Positions 47,940 through 61,179 of a DNA stretch of 64,000 nt are shown piece after piece. The stretch is from assembly GCA_030704615.1 (NCBI GenBank), contig CM060731.1, forward strand, positions 10,478,001-10,542,000, given 5' to 3'. Position 1 is the stretch's first letter. Every line of letters starts with the position of its first letter. The notes under the pieces are model-generated. The model was given only the letters and a program-made list of their open reading frames with translations, was not told the DNA's origin and searched no databases. A program made the translations under genes and the position numbers. Source of the stretch: Takakia lepidozioides (Eukaryota > Streptophyta > Takakiopsida > Takakiales > Takakiaceae).

Positions 47940-49716
47940 TCTTTTTCCTTATATGGCTGTCCACACTTCGTGAGTGTTTCCTATGTATGCTCCCAGTTCA
48001 TGGACTCCATCATTTGTTGTTATGTTTATCCACACTTATGCACACTGAGTCTATGTGAGGATGTGCTTGTGTAGCAACAATCTGAGTAGATAAAGCAGGA
48101 GGGATGCAGGGAAGGGTTCGAGAAGCGTTGGTATGTTTGAGAATGTTAAAAGTGAAAACCCTAATAATTTGTTGCACTCTGTTACGGAATTGATTCTCAT
48201 GTCTAGTGATGTGGGGAGTGCGCCTGTGGATATGTATTATATTGGACATATATTTCACTGTGTCTAGCTCCCTGAAGTAAGCCTGGTAACCTCCCTGCAT
48301 TCCCCAAATGTGTAAAACTGATGGACGTTAAATTGCAACTTCATGTCGCCCAGTAGGTGGTTACTGGTATGCTTCTGCAAATTTTGTCCACCAAACTGTA
48401 TTATTCTTCTCACTTCAATCTCAGCAGAGACAATAGGCACCTGAAGGACTGAAGCTTGCTGCTTTGGATGTGATCCTTTGCCAAGTACTTGGTGAACAAT
48501 TTCCAGTAGATTCAGCTTACTGTGCCAATTGCAATTTCGAAACACTAACAGTTGTGCTGTCGCTATGATCTGTTTGTGTTTCCCATACAATTCCTTGTCT
48601 CAAATGCAAAAGCTAGAAAGGTTGTGTGATCAGGCGCGGGTGATCGTTTTGGAGGCATTTTTCGAAATCATCACGAGAAATTTTCTATGATAATATCTGT
48701 TCAAGATTAGCGAGGCTTCAAAGCCTCGATCAGTAATAAGTGAGGCTTCAAGGGAGTGGTATTTTAGCGTCACAGCCTCCACGAAGCAGATGTTGTCTAA
48801 TCAGTGGGGTTTCTATGCAAAGACAGAATGGTGCTATTGCTCCATAGAACCAGCACAAAGACACCAAGTAGAAATGTACAGACTTAGAATGAAACCTGGA
48901 AATGAAGAAGACGACGATTATCACTGGCAATCAGTGCACAACTCTCTATGTAAAACTTGGATTTTGGAACCAGGAGTTGGCCATTTCTGGCGACCCGCCC
49001 GAGCGAACAGTCGGGCTGCGGGTGAGCTAGGCCACGCCGCCCTTGGGTCCACTGGGTGACCCTTGGAATAGTGCAGCGACAGGTTCTGCTATGTTTCACC
49101 GGGTGGGTCTCAGGGACGGACAAAACAGCGGGCGACAACAAAGGCTATGTATGACCCATTTGATAAACCTTGTCCTCCTTGACAGCAATTTAACAAGAAA
49201 GTCCATCCAACTGCGTCGTCAGCCGGGAGCCGAAACCGGGTCAACTGCTAGGCAGGCAATTACTCTGACCGTTGGACTACAAACGCGAACACATGCATGA
49301 TGGCTTATCGAATGGAATTTGAACTCTTAATACGATGTATTAAAACAACTCGGTTAAGGTGTTTGTGTTAGGTTAAACGTGTTTTGATTAAAGGACGCGG
49401 AAATTTTGAAATGAAGGCCGTTGAGTTGCTCTGTTATAGATCTTCCGTCTGCCGTTGTTCTTGTAGGGAGACGTTGCGAGAGAGGAGAGACTTATAGACG
49501 CAATTCAGGAGTTGTGGTGCATCTCAAACGCCTTTGAGCATGTGCGAGCAGACAGTGTGAGTTACAGCCGAGAGTCACTGAGAAAGGAATCCAGAGACAG
49601 AGAAGAGTCCCATTGACGTGAAAGGACCCGGCTGAGTGAGTGCCTCCTTAGTCTGGGTGTGTGAGGCGTGGAAGGGTTGACCGGTCGGTTCTTGCTTGTA
49701 ATCTGAGATGCTGTGA
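47940..49716. other. Intergenic; tRNA-like B box at about 49210-49285 on the minus strand
   Basis: Most of this stretch shows nothing. On the minus strand TAGTCCAACGGTCAGAGTAAT and later GGTTTCGGCTCCC have A-box and B-box character, so a tRNA-derived SINE remnant is possible. The last 200 bp are probably the leader of the lipase gene. Confidence 0.35.
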
Positions 49717-52700
49717 ATGATGAGGAGCAGCATGCAGATAGTAGTGGTGAGCGCTGTGGTGGCGTGTGTATTGTTCTTTGGACATGTCGGAGGAGTAGGG
49801 GCTTCGCACTTCTGCCAGGAAGTCATTGAGCCCCTGGGCTATGGATGCACAGAATACACGGTACGCATTTAAATTGGCTACCGATTGTGCATAATGCTCG
49901 GGCCATATGTGACCTTATACTACTAGATTGCTGTGCATAGTTTGTTCGAGTTGCTTGTGACAGGCTTCAAATCGTGGCCTGTTTATTGGTTAATGTTTTC
50001 CAAATCCCAGTCACTGGCAGTTTATAAGAGAGGTGACGTCTACATGCAGTAGGCTTCATCATTTTGACTCCATGAAACACTCGGTACATAGATTCAATGC
50101 GAATTCAATAAATTCAATGACAGGGGTTCCGACCATTACTTCTTACAGGGTGCAGGCCTGAATTTTATTGATTTCCTACACCTGTAGTTGGTGTCAAAGT
50201 CATGCACCTTCGGAACCCGTTCGAAATAAAGAGATCGTGGCTGGTCTAGTATTTTGTGGCGTTCATGTTCTTGAGCGACTGTGCAGTGTACGCTAGATAC
50301 AAGTGACATCCGTCCAGCTTATTGAGTTTTGCGCTACAATGCGTTATTTTAACCAGCCATGCAAAAAATTCATGCCATATAGCAATGTCAGATTTCATCT
50401 TTTCAAAGGTGGCCATAAAGTGTGCTCATGTATGCTCATAACGGTCACTGGTCGTTGAATGATGCTGGTGCTGAGAAGCAGGTGGAAACAGATGACGGAT
50501 TTGTGTTGGTGATGCATCGATTGGCTCTTCACTCATTTGCAAATGAAAACGTCACAAGTAAGTCAGGCGTATTATCCGCACATGGTCTTGCGGGAACGAA
50601 ACATAGTTTCTCAAAGTCACCTGAGCGCAATAGTCCGGCAGCAAAGAATGATATAGGAAAGTCTGGTGACCGAGGGACACCGCAGGGCAAGGGCTTGAAG
50701 TCACATGAGCCTGGCAAGAAGGTACCGGCAGAATCATCTCAGTCACCTCGAGATAAAACACCTGTAACTAGTCCGGCACCAAAGAATGATACAGGAAAGT
50801 CTGGTGCACCGCAGGGCAAGGGTTTGAAGTCACCTGAGCGCAAGAAGGCACCGGAACCATCACCTAAGCCACCTCGAGATAAAACTCCTGCAACTAGTCC
50901 GGCACCAAAGAATGATACAGGAAGATCTGGTGACCGCGGGACACCGCAGGGCAAGGGTTTGAAAAACTACACTGCGAATCCAGGGGTGAGGCCACAAAAT
51001 TTCATGCTAGTACAAAATCAGGGATAAGTGCCTATATTAGATGCCTGGCCCGGCATATTTCGAACGACTTCTGTAGTATGAGCCTTATAATGTGAATTCT
51101 CGGGACTAGAAAGTCACTGTATGCGAAGGAAGTATGCCAAGTACACTATACACTGCCGCATGTTAAGAGTTGAGCGTGCATAAAGCCAAATTTGTGGTAA
51201 CGTTATGATATCCCATGCTGCTGTCCAGAATTCAACTTGCTATACATCTAGCAATATGCCAGAGAGCTATTATGCATCCGTGTATGGAGCCTTGACTCTA
51301 GATTTAACAAATGTTGTTTAAGATGACCTGGGAAATATGTGTCCTAATTTGTAACGTAAAGTACATTTGTATGTAGTTGCCAACATTGGCATCAACTGCT
51401 TGGAGTTTGGACATATATGAACCTTGAAAGTGGCTTGTTGTGTACAGGCAGGAAAGGGTGAGCCGGTCCTGTTAATGCATCAAGAATTCCTAAATGGTCA
51501 AAGCTGGTTCCAGTATGTGGATGACGAGCATGCCGGCAACCTGCTGCCAGTAATGCTGTTGAAAGATGGTTTTGATGTGTGGGTAGGGCACCAGCGTGCC
51601 ACTTTCTGGGGGCATGACCATGTTATTCTGCGTTTCACACAGCAGGTAGGCTACACCGCCACTTTTAACGATCCAACCTGCACGGGGTTTGTTTTGTACT
51701 TTAGTTACTTGCGGGTTGCAAAAAGGGATTAACTGTGGCAGAACATCAGTGCCACAGAGTATCACTTCAGTTTATTTCGAGTCCTGCTGTGCCAAGTCAG
51801 TTTGCGCACGAGATTAATGATTAATGTCGGATAGGTACGTACGTTGCATCCAGATAGGCGAAGCTTATTAAATGAAGAAGAGGAAGCATTCGAGATCCGA
51901 GTCAACTTCTAGAGCTCTAGATGAGTGAAGGATGACCAGTCTCTGCCGGCCTGCTATATGGACTGATTTTTGTGTGCCAGTGGCATTTTGTCAACTCATC
52001 TCAGAGCATTCATGGCCCACTGGTTGGTCTCCTGGCTCCTGCATGTAGGCCTTCTGGAACTGGACATGGGACCAGCATGCAGAATATGACCTGCCTGCAC
52101 AGCTTCGCTTCATCAATGCTGAGACGAACCAAACTGTGCACTACATTGGCGTGTCACAGGTACGAACTGGTGCCGTGACAATTGATATAAGTCCAGCGAT
52201 GTCCGCATAGGCATGACATTTAGGGCCTCTGTCGAACATTGTTTTATCAATGTATAATTGTCTGTGCACCATCAAACTGGCTGAACCCAAGCTAGTTGAC
52301 TAGAGCTGTGCAGGCCACTGGAACTGGAACTGTGATTATTGTCCATGGATTTTGGAAGATCATGCATTGTAGAGATTCCAAATTTGTTGATACCCCTTGC
52401 CTCTGATCAGTACTGGTCGCTCTATACTTCTGTTTTTTTTAAGAACCATCTGTGGCACGTATAGTCACATGTACAAGCGGAGCTTTCCCTTATTGGAGTG
52501 ATGTGAACTTCTGCCGAACATATATCGATCAATTCACTTTTGTCGGGCGCTGTTTTGCAGGCAGCCACTGTGGGAGCCGCAGGTGCAACAAATAAGAACA
52601 CAGTACCCATGATGCGGAGCCTCACATTAATTGGGCCCACTGCATACCGCGGGAACACCAACTCTCTTCTGCTGGATGCCTGGGCTTACTTTTTTGGGCT

Positions 52701-54504
52701 CGCACTGGACTCGGTAGGGATCCTAATGGTTGAGGAACCAGATCTCAAAATTCATGAACATTAAGTTGATGAGTTCCAGATTGCAGATTCAAATACGAAT
52801 TTTTCATATACTGGGAATTTAATTGGATCCTTCGAGGATCACAGACTGCTATTTAGTACTGAAATTGTCTGTTGACAGTGGCAATTGCGTTAGACCATTT
52901 GCACCTGCTCGAACGTAGTACTTACCATATGTGGACATCTGCCTTTTGGATCGTGAATATGACTTTGTGACCCTTCATATCTCCTTCATGTGCAGCAATA
53001 CTATGAAACCGGCTTTCAGAACGGAGCCTTCAACTATTCCTCGTGAGTATCCAGCATCTTAATAGCTCTACATTTGGTTCATCCATGTTGGTGACAGCCC
53101 TTGACCAGTGGCAGATGAACTGGACAAAGCACACTTGAGTCTAAGTCACTTTCAGAGTCTTGAGTTTTCTCGTATGTGTGATTCGTGGTTGTGCAAAAAC
53201 TTGCTACTCTAGAGGCTTTAGATATTCATCGTGAGATGGTATCTTGCAGAATGTTTTCAATGTCAAAGTCCCCAATACAGGTCCCATACAGGTGCGTCCG
53301 ATAGGACTGTATAACGGTCCTTTCAATTTGTCATTGTTCGTTGGGCTGCCTCGGGAAAAAGCAGATTACTGATGCCCCGGTGTCATTTCTCTGACAGGGA
53401 GTTCCCACCAGGGCCCATTGAAGGTGATGGCCTTACTGGTCTCGCAATTGGCCTGATATCAGGTACGAAAATGCAGCTTGTTGTTTACATGTGGGAGGAA
53501 TGAAATACAATGATGCTTAAATACAACGTCCGCCTAAAAACTCAAGGAGCTTATGTTGGCATCAAAAGACAGAAGAAAACGGAATATGGGCCACACTAGA
53601 CGTAGACAAATTCCCTGTACATATGCACCAGGAGGGTAGGCTTGCTTGAGGTAGCTGTGTATAAGTGTGGCCGTGATTTTCTTTTGTGCCACATGCTAGA
53701 CTGTTATGATGATCAGAAGGCTGTTTCATATCATGGCATGTCATGGATCCAAAACCAGCGAAGCCCATGTTTGCAAGGGCATTGTGCAAGTGGCCGAGTC
53801 TTTTACATTCTAATGACTACATACAACTTTTACCTTTCAACTGCTGCAGGCCCTAATTGCTGTCTGGGAACGGGTGTCATCTCCTTTGAAAACGGCTGGG
53901 ATGGCACCACCTCCTTCAAGAACCTTTTGCACTGGCAGCAAGGTCTGATATCGCTGACAGAAGACACCGAGTCCATGAAAATCATTTCTTAACATGCTGA
54001 GTCTTCACTGGTTAAATAAACCTCAATATGCAATATTGTTGATAAAGACAGTGACGAGCGTAGTACGACGTCCAGCAACTACATGGTGATTGTCACACTT
54101 GTAATATAAAAGCCAAGCAGATGAGATGTATTCTTATGTGAGTGACTTGCGATCACGGATCTTCATGTGTACCAGGAATCAGGCGGAATAGCTGGGCCCG
54201 TTTTGACTATAGTAGTACCAACGGTGTGGCATATGGACGACCGACACCCCCAACCTATAATCCTGCGCTAATTCCAGCATCACTTCAAGTGCTCGTCATC
54301 TTTGGCGGCCAGGATTGGACTGCTCCTCCAGAGGATGTAAGGATTTTCATGACCCAGATGCAGCGGCCACCTGCAAGGGTGAGCTTGCCAAACTACGCGC
54401 ACTATGATCTCAGCTACAGCGCAGCCCGAGAAAGGGATGTCTATGTGCCGATTCTCTCATTCCTGGAAGGCGCTCACATTTCCGTCCAGCCCATCATGGA
54501 CTAG
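49717..54504 (+). CDS. Plant acid-lipase-type alpha/beta hydrolase, ten exons, with a Lys/Pro/Ser-rich repeat insert
   Basis: Exons: 49717-49860, 50482-50985, 51448-51645, 52049-52159, 52561-52713, 52996-53042, 53250-53291, 53398-53462, 53850-53942, 54176-54504. All join in frame without stops, giving 561 residues. Residues 1-29 look like a signal peptide. CxEVIEPLGYGCTEYT and VETDDGFVLVMHRL match the N-terminal lipase domain of plant triacylglycerol/steryl-ester lipases. VLLMHQEFLNGQSW, GFDVWVG, FWNWTWDQHAEYDLPA, the nucleophile elbow GVSQA (Ser318), FGGQDW (Asp499) and NYAHYD (His528) give the catalytic triad. The usual elbow is GHSQG; here the last Gly is Ala. Exon 2 carries an extra tract of about 130 residues of repeats, absent from ordinary members of about 400 residues. 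Likely a secreted or vacuolar lipid ester hydrolase. Confidence 0.88.
50600..50970 (+). repeat. In-frame 40-46-codon repeat in lipase exon 2
   Basis: Two full units and one partial unit of SPAPKNDTGKSGDRGTPQGK followed by GLKSPERKK and PPRDKTPAT. Units start near 50634, 50772 and 50898. The frame is kept in all, so the repeat is translated. Confidence 0.9.
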
Positions 54505-56600
54505 TTCGGGCTCAGATGATCGCACTTCCCTGTTCAGATTGATTTCATGATCTTCTCGAATTTTTGAGGATCAAAGTGTTCACATCGTAATCTGGACAAT
54601 CTGATTTTACTAGAATCTTGGTCGTGAACAGCCTTCGGATAGCAAATGAACATACTGAAATCATCACTTTCAGGACACGCTCAAGTGCTACCAAAAGGCT
54701 CTGGGCAAAGCCCAGGTTATTCACGAGCTTCTCATATCCTTGAGCACTTATAGATACATGTCAGGCCAAAGGGATAGGTAGTCTGAAAGTTCCACTACCA
54801 TGTACAGTATTCAGTTTATTATTGAACGCGCTTAAGCGATTTTGTCCCAAGAGCTGAGCATAGAAGCATGCAACCGTTCAACAAAAGATTTTATTGATCA
54901 GTCTGTGGAGATTCTGGCTGTAAGGCTTGCAATGTGTGACTCTTGGCTTCTACCTTCTTGCACGGAGAGGTATGTGTTAGCATAGAACATTTCATAGATG
55001 AATTCTGTTGATCTATTGGTCCTGCATCCGTGGATATTGTTGGATGGCTCTACCCTGGAGTCCGCATCGTCTCCATTGAGGAAACAAGGAAGAACCCCAA
55101 CTCCAAGAGGATTATAGAGCCAAGGAGAGGCAGGCTTTCGGATTATGTGAAAACAATTCGAGTGTCAACCTCATGACAATGATGGGGACAGTGATGGCAG
55201 CGTGCTGCAACACTCTCCTGAGCTCGCAGGGAGACGCCATACCTCATGCCTTTTCTTCTCCTGTGAAGGAGCGGGAAGCCTCACAGCAGAGAGTCCAGGG
55301 CATGGCTGTGGAGCTGAAATGGGCATCCAGCTTGGAAAATTCCGGCCCCGGCCTCTTGCAAGTGATGCCTCCCGAGCCTCGGATGTCGGAGAAAGGTATA
55401 GGTCTACATGTAATCTTTGCGAATTTTATTGTGGGTCTCTACACTACGCGCGTCGGAGCCATCAGGCTCTATAATGTGCTCCAGCAGAAACTGCGTCCAT
55501 GTTGGTAGAAGTAGTCCTTTCTATGGTGAGTGTAACGGACACCCTCGAGCTCTTTCAACATCTCTCCTGAAATTTATGAAGTACTTGATATGTTTATTTT
55601 GTCCTCACTGATTGCCTCACAAAGCATAGTCCATAGGTCCTGTGGGATACCCTCATTTTGGCGAAATAGCTACACATTTTGAGTTCACTCCTCAAAGTGG
55701 AGCAGTGGTTACAACCATGTGGAGCACAATTTTATGGTCTCTCTGTAGGGTGCAGAGCAACAATTACCGGCCACACTGAGGGATGGACAAGGGAGGGATG
55801 TCAACGAGGGATGTCCAATTATGATATCAATTGACTGTTTCCTGGTAACGTTGGTTATCACATGGCGTAGTCCTCCAGCGAGTTGTGGGGTTTCTACCCA
55901 CCAGAGTATGGACCCTCAGCCCACAAACTTTATACAGACACCAATGTGAGGCAGAAGAACAACACAGTGGAGAACAAATAACACCATAAATAAACAACAG
56001 AAATAAACATTGCAACTTGCACCGAAAGCTCAGATAGTTTATTGGACAAAGAAAACCCAAAGAAACATAGAATCGTACCCTGATGACCCCCAGTAGTACT
56101 ATCGCACGGGAAGTGATTCTCAAAGTTGGACAGCTTTGCTTAAATAGAGAAGTTTTAAGAAGGCCTGTGTTAGCCCTTATCAAAAAGACTCGGACAAGTA
56201 AGAGGTACTCAAGATCTATGTTCAGGTGGTGTTTGCATGCAGGCAAAAGAAGGAGCAGAGATCCGCTCTGGCAGAAGTTCTACAGATTCTTCAGAGTGGT
56301 GGGACACGAAATGTGAGGATTCATTTAGGACATGAAGAGTTTGTCTAGGAGGGCTTGTCACTGAAACTGGCATGATGATGTTTTGTGGACAGGATTGTTC
56401 CCAATTGCTTACATCGGTGACATTGTTGCTTTTTCTCTCAAAAGAGCAGAAAAAAAGAGCTTCTTACTGTTGCTGGTCTTTGGTTGTTCTTGCTTGCGAG
56501 TAGGCCATAAAAGCAGGTCACTCAAGGTTGTTCCCTGTTGTTTGAAAGATGCTTGGAGCTTTCCTGGTTTGTGCGAGGCTGTAGTCGAAGCTCTGGTTAC
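54505..56600. other. Intergenic with no supported gene
   Basis: A phrase GTTGTGGGGTTTCTACCCACCAG near 55883-55905 recurs with few changes near 63023-63045, pointing to a dispersed repeat in both places. No coding region convinces. Confidence 0.45.
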
Positions 56601-56625
56601 TCAGCCTCCACTTATTGTCTCTACA

Positions 56626-59267
56626 GAGAAGTCCCAGTTCACCAGACTTCAGACATATACGCAAAAAGGACGACCTTTGGGTTGAGGGTTGGTCTAACCC
56701 TCCATGGGTGAAAGCTAAGCTAGCTGCCATAGTTGAAGGTCAAGCACAATGTGTTGATGTGAGGACACTATGTATGGCAGGACGAGTGAAAGAAGCCCTG
56801 CATGTTTTGAACCAGCAGGATATTTCAGCAGACACCAAAACTTACGTCTGTCTCTTGCGTGAGTGCATTCACATGCAAGACCTAGCCAAGGGAAAGCAGG
56901 TGCATGCCCACATTATCTACAGTGGATACAAGCCAAACATCTTTGTACTGAACACCCTTGCCAATATGTATGTGAAGTGCGGCAGCCTAGTGAGTGCACG
57001 CCTTGTGTTTGACAAAATGCCTGAACGAGATATGTGTACATGGAATATAATGATGGCAGGATATGCCAAGCATGGGTGTAGTAGAGAGGCTGTTGAGATG
57101 TATGAGCAAATGATACAGGAAGTGGTGACACCCAATAGGGTCACTTTCATTGTTTGAAGGCTTGTGCCAACCTGGCAGCCCTGGAAAAAGGCATAAAGGT
57201 ACATGCTGATGTTATCAAAGCTGAAATTGGGCCAGATGTGGTTCTGGAGACTGCCCTTGTTGACATGTATTCCAAATGCGGAAGCATGAGGGATGCACGT
57301 CAAATGTTTGACAATATGTCTGGACGAAGTGTGGTCTCATGGAACGCCATGATCGCAGGGTATGCTCAGAATGGGTGTGGTATGGAGGCTTTCGAGATCT
57401 ATGAACAAATGGTAGTGGATGGGGTGATGCTTGACAGGGTCACGTTCATTTCCGTCCTCAAGGCATGTGCGAGCCTGGGAGCCCTGGAAAAGGGCATAGA
57501 AGTGCATTCTGACATCATCAAAGCTGGAATTCCACAAGATGTTATTCTGGAAACGGCCCTTGTCAATATGTATGCCAAATGTGGGAACTTAATGGATGCA
57601 CGTCAATTGTTCAACAGTATGGCTGAAAGAAATGTGATCTCATGGAACGGGATGATCGCAGGATATGCTCAGCATGGTTGTGGTCGGGAGGCTTTCGAGA
57701 TGTATGAGCAAATGATACAGGAAGGCATGACACCTAACAAGGTCACCTTCATTTGCATTCTCAATGCATGTGCCAGCCTGTCGGCCCTGGACAAGGGCAT
57801 ACAGGTCCATGGTCATGTGATTAAAACTGGAATTGCGCCAAATATTATTCTGGAGAATTCGCTTGTCGACATGTATGCCAAATGTGGGAGCATAAAGGAA
57901 GCGCGTCGAGTCTTCGACAATATGGCTAAAAGAGATGTGGTTTCATGGAATGCAATGATAGCAGGATATTCTCAGCATGGGTGTGGTAAGGAGGCCCTTC
58001 AATTATTCGGAAAAATGCAACAGGACAATATAGAGCCGAATGTGGTCTCTTGGAGCATGATGATTGGAGCATTTGCTCAATGTGGGCGGGCTATGGAGGC
58101 TTTCAAGATGTATGATCAAATGATACAAAAAGGGGTGGCTCCCAACAATGTCACCTTCACATGTGTTCTCAATGCGTGTGCCAGTGTGGCAGCCTTGGAG
58201 AAGGGCAAACAGGTCCATGGCGACATCATTGAAGCTGGATTTGTACCGGATATCAATTTGGGGAGTACCCTTGTCGACATGTATGCCAAATGTGGGAGCC
58301 TAAAGGATGCACGGCAAGTATTTGACGATATGACTGAACGAGATTTGGTCTTTGGAGTGCAATGATCGCAGCATATGGTCAACATGGGTTTGGTAAGGAG
58401 GCCCTGAAACTATTTGAACAAATGCAACAGGAAGGCTTGAAGCCGGACAATATCACCTTTGTTTGTGTTCTCTCTGCTTGTAGCCATGTGGGCTTAGTGC
58501 ATGAAGGACGTCACTACTTTGGTTCCATGAGTCAAGATCATGACCTCACTCCTGCAGTGGAGCATTTTGGGTGCATGGTGGACCTGCTTGGCCGCGCTGG
58601 GCGATTGCATGAGGCTGGGGACTTTATTAACCAAATGCCACTTCAACCAGATGCTGGGGTTTGGGGGGCCTTGCTGGGTGCCTGCAGAATTCATGGCGAT
58701 GTGCACATAGCAGAACAAGCAGCAAAATGCCTTCTCAAGTTGGATCCATTGGACGCTGCAACTTATGTGCTGCTGTCGAACATCTATACTGCTGCTGGCA
58801 GGTGGGACGATTTAGTGCATGTTAGAAAATTGATGCAGGACAGAGGTGTGAGAAAGGAACCAGGGCGGAGCTGCATTGAGGTAGACAATCAAGTGCATAC
58901 ATTCCTTGTGGATGACAGATGCCATGGACAAATTGAAGAAATCCTTGCTGAGCTGAAGAGATTGTTTGGGCAGATGAAGGAGGCCGGGTATGTGCCTGAC
59001 ACAAGCTTTGCATTGCACGATGTGGAAGAGGAGGTAAAGGAATCTTCTCTTTGCCACCACAGTGAGAAGCTGGCCATTGCTTTTGGGCTGATCAGTACAC
59101 CCCCAAGGACACCTATCCGCATCGTCAAGAACCTTCGGGTTTGTGGTGACTGCCACACTGCCTCCAAGTTCATCTCAAAGATTGTCGACCGAGCCATAGT
59201 TCTCCGGGATACTAACCGCTTTCACCATTTCCAAGACGGGGTGTGTTCTTGTGGGGATTACTGGTGA
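56626..59267 (+). pseudogene. DYW-class PPR protein gene, two frameshifts
   Basis: About 880 codons in three frames. After a short leader come tandem PLS-type PPR motifs (KGKQVHAHIIYSGYKPN, VVSWNAMIAGYAQNGCG and similar), then E and E+ motifs (58.65-58.95 kb) and a complete DYW domain ending CSCGDYW. The DYW part keeps HSEKLA and CGDCHTA, the zinc-binding HxE and CxxC of the cytidine-deaminase fold. Such proteins bind organelle RNA and edit specific C to U sites in chloroplasts or mitochondria. The frame shifts near 57150 (a few bases missing) and near 58351 (one base missing in VSW). No ATG lies near the N-terminus; a strong acceptor-like CTCTACAG ends at 56625, so an upstream exon is possible. 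Either a recent pseudogene or sequence errors. Confidence 0.85.
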
Positions 59268-60183
59268 AGCTAGCAACATACATCAAGTGTGTCCCCTCAA
59301 ACAATGTGGAAAGGTGATAGTCTACCATTATTTCTGTAAGCAAATAGTATGTTGCAATCATTGAATGCGACAGTGAGCTTTCTGTTGGTAATCATCATTG
59401 AACAGAAAAAGTTGTGGACAACCTTCTGGCAAAGTTGTTGACAGATGGGATAGAACTATACATATGGAGATCCGGGAATCAAAAGTTTGAATCATCAGAC
59501 ATCCCAATGCTTATGGACACCTATTCCTTTTGCTGGCCTGATGGATCCCAGCTGTCCATTGATAGGAAGTGTTGTCCCCAACATCGCTGCCTGTGGTGAG
59601 ATTTAATTCTTCATTCTGATGAATTTCCTGCTCTTAAAAGCAGCTGTTCTTGGACACTTCAAGCTAGAAAGAGGAGTGAGGATTGGAAAAGTCAAAGAGT
59701 GGGGGCAAGTGTGCTAATCCCGTCTCTTGGATGTGGAACAGAAAGGCGGATCAATTACTTTGAGATGCGAGTGTGGAATTAGGGGGGTTGCAATTATAAT
59801 GATGAGGTTGGCAATACCTCACCCAAGTATTTTGCCTCTGGGATTAAGGGAGGTGACCGCATATATTGAAGTCCATGGTGGTCACCATTGAAGTCCATGA
59901 AACAATTTCATATAATTAGACTGTTACTTCACCGATAGCACTGTGAAAGATAGAAAACCAGGCTGCACCCTTTTGGAATTTTAGCTCCAAATGCAGGATT
60001 CACATGGTTGGAAAAGGGAAACATCCTGTCACAAATCAGGCCCCCTAATTATAGTGACAGGAGAAAATAATCTCTTTCAAAGTAACCTCGCCATGAGGCT
60101 CTGAGCGCAAGGCTGAAGTGAAGTAATGTAATACCCGACAAGGTAACAGGATTTGAACCCAGAATCACCTGTAGTGTTATAAC
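59268..60183. other. Intergenic, 3' flank of PPR gene
   Basis: No supported gene. On the minus strand GGGTTCAAATCC near 60150-60161 is B-box-like but has no clear partner A box. Confidence 0.4.
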
Positions 60184-61179
60184 TTAACCCTTAAGTTCCC
60201 AAGCCCTTTTTTGACTTTTTACCAATTTTGGGTACCCAGCTGCAGTAAATTGCCCCTAGAAACCTACCAAAAATCATCCAGAGATTCCAGCCTTATAGCA
60301 ATGGGCCCATCTCATTTATGCATGACATACCAAAAAATGAGCCAAGTCCACCGTGCAAATTGTGAGATTATAACGTTGGCCCAGACCTCAAATATCAGGT
60401 CCCAAAGAAAAAGTGAGAAAGAAATTGGTTTGACCAAATTAAAACCTAGCTTTATCCAATTTTGCTTGCCCCAAGACCCACCATTTCCAAATCAATAGTG
60501 GAGTGGCTATGACCCAACTAAATTGCAGGTCCAACTGATTTTTTCACCTATGGTTGCTATTCATGCAATTACATGGGGGTTGAAATCTCAAAATTGACAA
60601 GAGAAAATGTGCCTCCAAATGAAGTACTTTTTTTTCTACAAATTTTTTAAAAGCCAATGGTGGATGTGTGTATGTAATGCTCACACACCACAAGGTGAAG
60701 TGCTTTTTCCAAAATTGCTAATTTTCTGCCAAAAATGGCCTTTGGAGTGCAATCTGTTTTTGGCTTGTTTACATGCCACGTCAGCGGTCAAAAAGTCCTT
60801 TTCAGGCCCAAAACGTGCCAAAAATGGCCTTTGGAGTGCAATCTGTTTTTGGCTTGTTTACATGCCACGTCAGCGGTCAAAAAGTCCTTTTCAGGCCCAA
60901 AACGTGCCAAAAATGGCCTTTGGAGTGCAATCTGTTTTTGGCTTGTTTACATGCCACGTCAGCGGTCCACAAGTCCTTTTCAGGCCCAAAACGTAAATGA
61001 GATTGTTTTTTTGTAGGTCGTTTTTTTTTTTTTTTTTTTTTTATTTTATCATACTCGAGACAAATCCCTTGTTATTAAAGCTTCAGGAGTGAGGCCCATC
61101 AGATTAGATCTGCAAAAATTAGGTCGAACTGCAAATTCAAAGTGACCCGATTCAGGTCGCTTGGGAACTTAAGGGTTAA
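60184..61179. mobile_element. Element with 17-bp inverted ends flanked by TTAA (piggyBac-like)
   Basis: The left end reads TTAA then CCCTTAAGTTCCCAAGC (60184-60204). The right end is its exact reverse complement (61159-61179). A TTAA at each outer edge, with CCC just inside, is the pattern of piggyBac-type elements, which duplicate TTAA. The 996-bp body has no transposase; it contains three 89-bp repeats and a T22-24 run near 61018-61043. A partial relative lies at 40100-40239. Confidence 0.6.
60729..60993. repeat. Three tandem 89-bp repeats
   Basis: Units begin CCAAAAATGGCCTTTGGAG at 60729, 60818 and 60907 and are nearly identical; the third has TCCAC for TCAAA. Since 89 is not a multiple of 3, the same peptide appears in all three frames, so the open frames here are by-products. 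Confidence 0.93.

Noticed and set aside
55173-55508. 111-codon open frame between lipase and PPR genes
   Set aside because: No recognisable domain, no clear start context or splice sites, and competing frames of similar length on the same strand.
60607-61016. Three overlapping open frames of 75-129 codons with the same peptide
   Set aside because: Produced by the 89-bp repeat, which rotates the frame in each unit.
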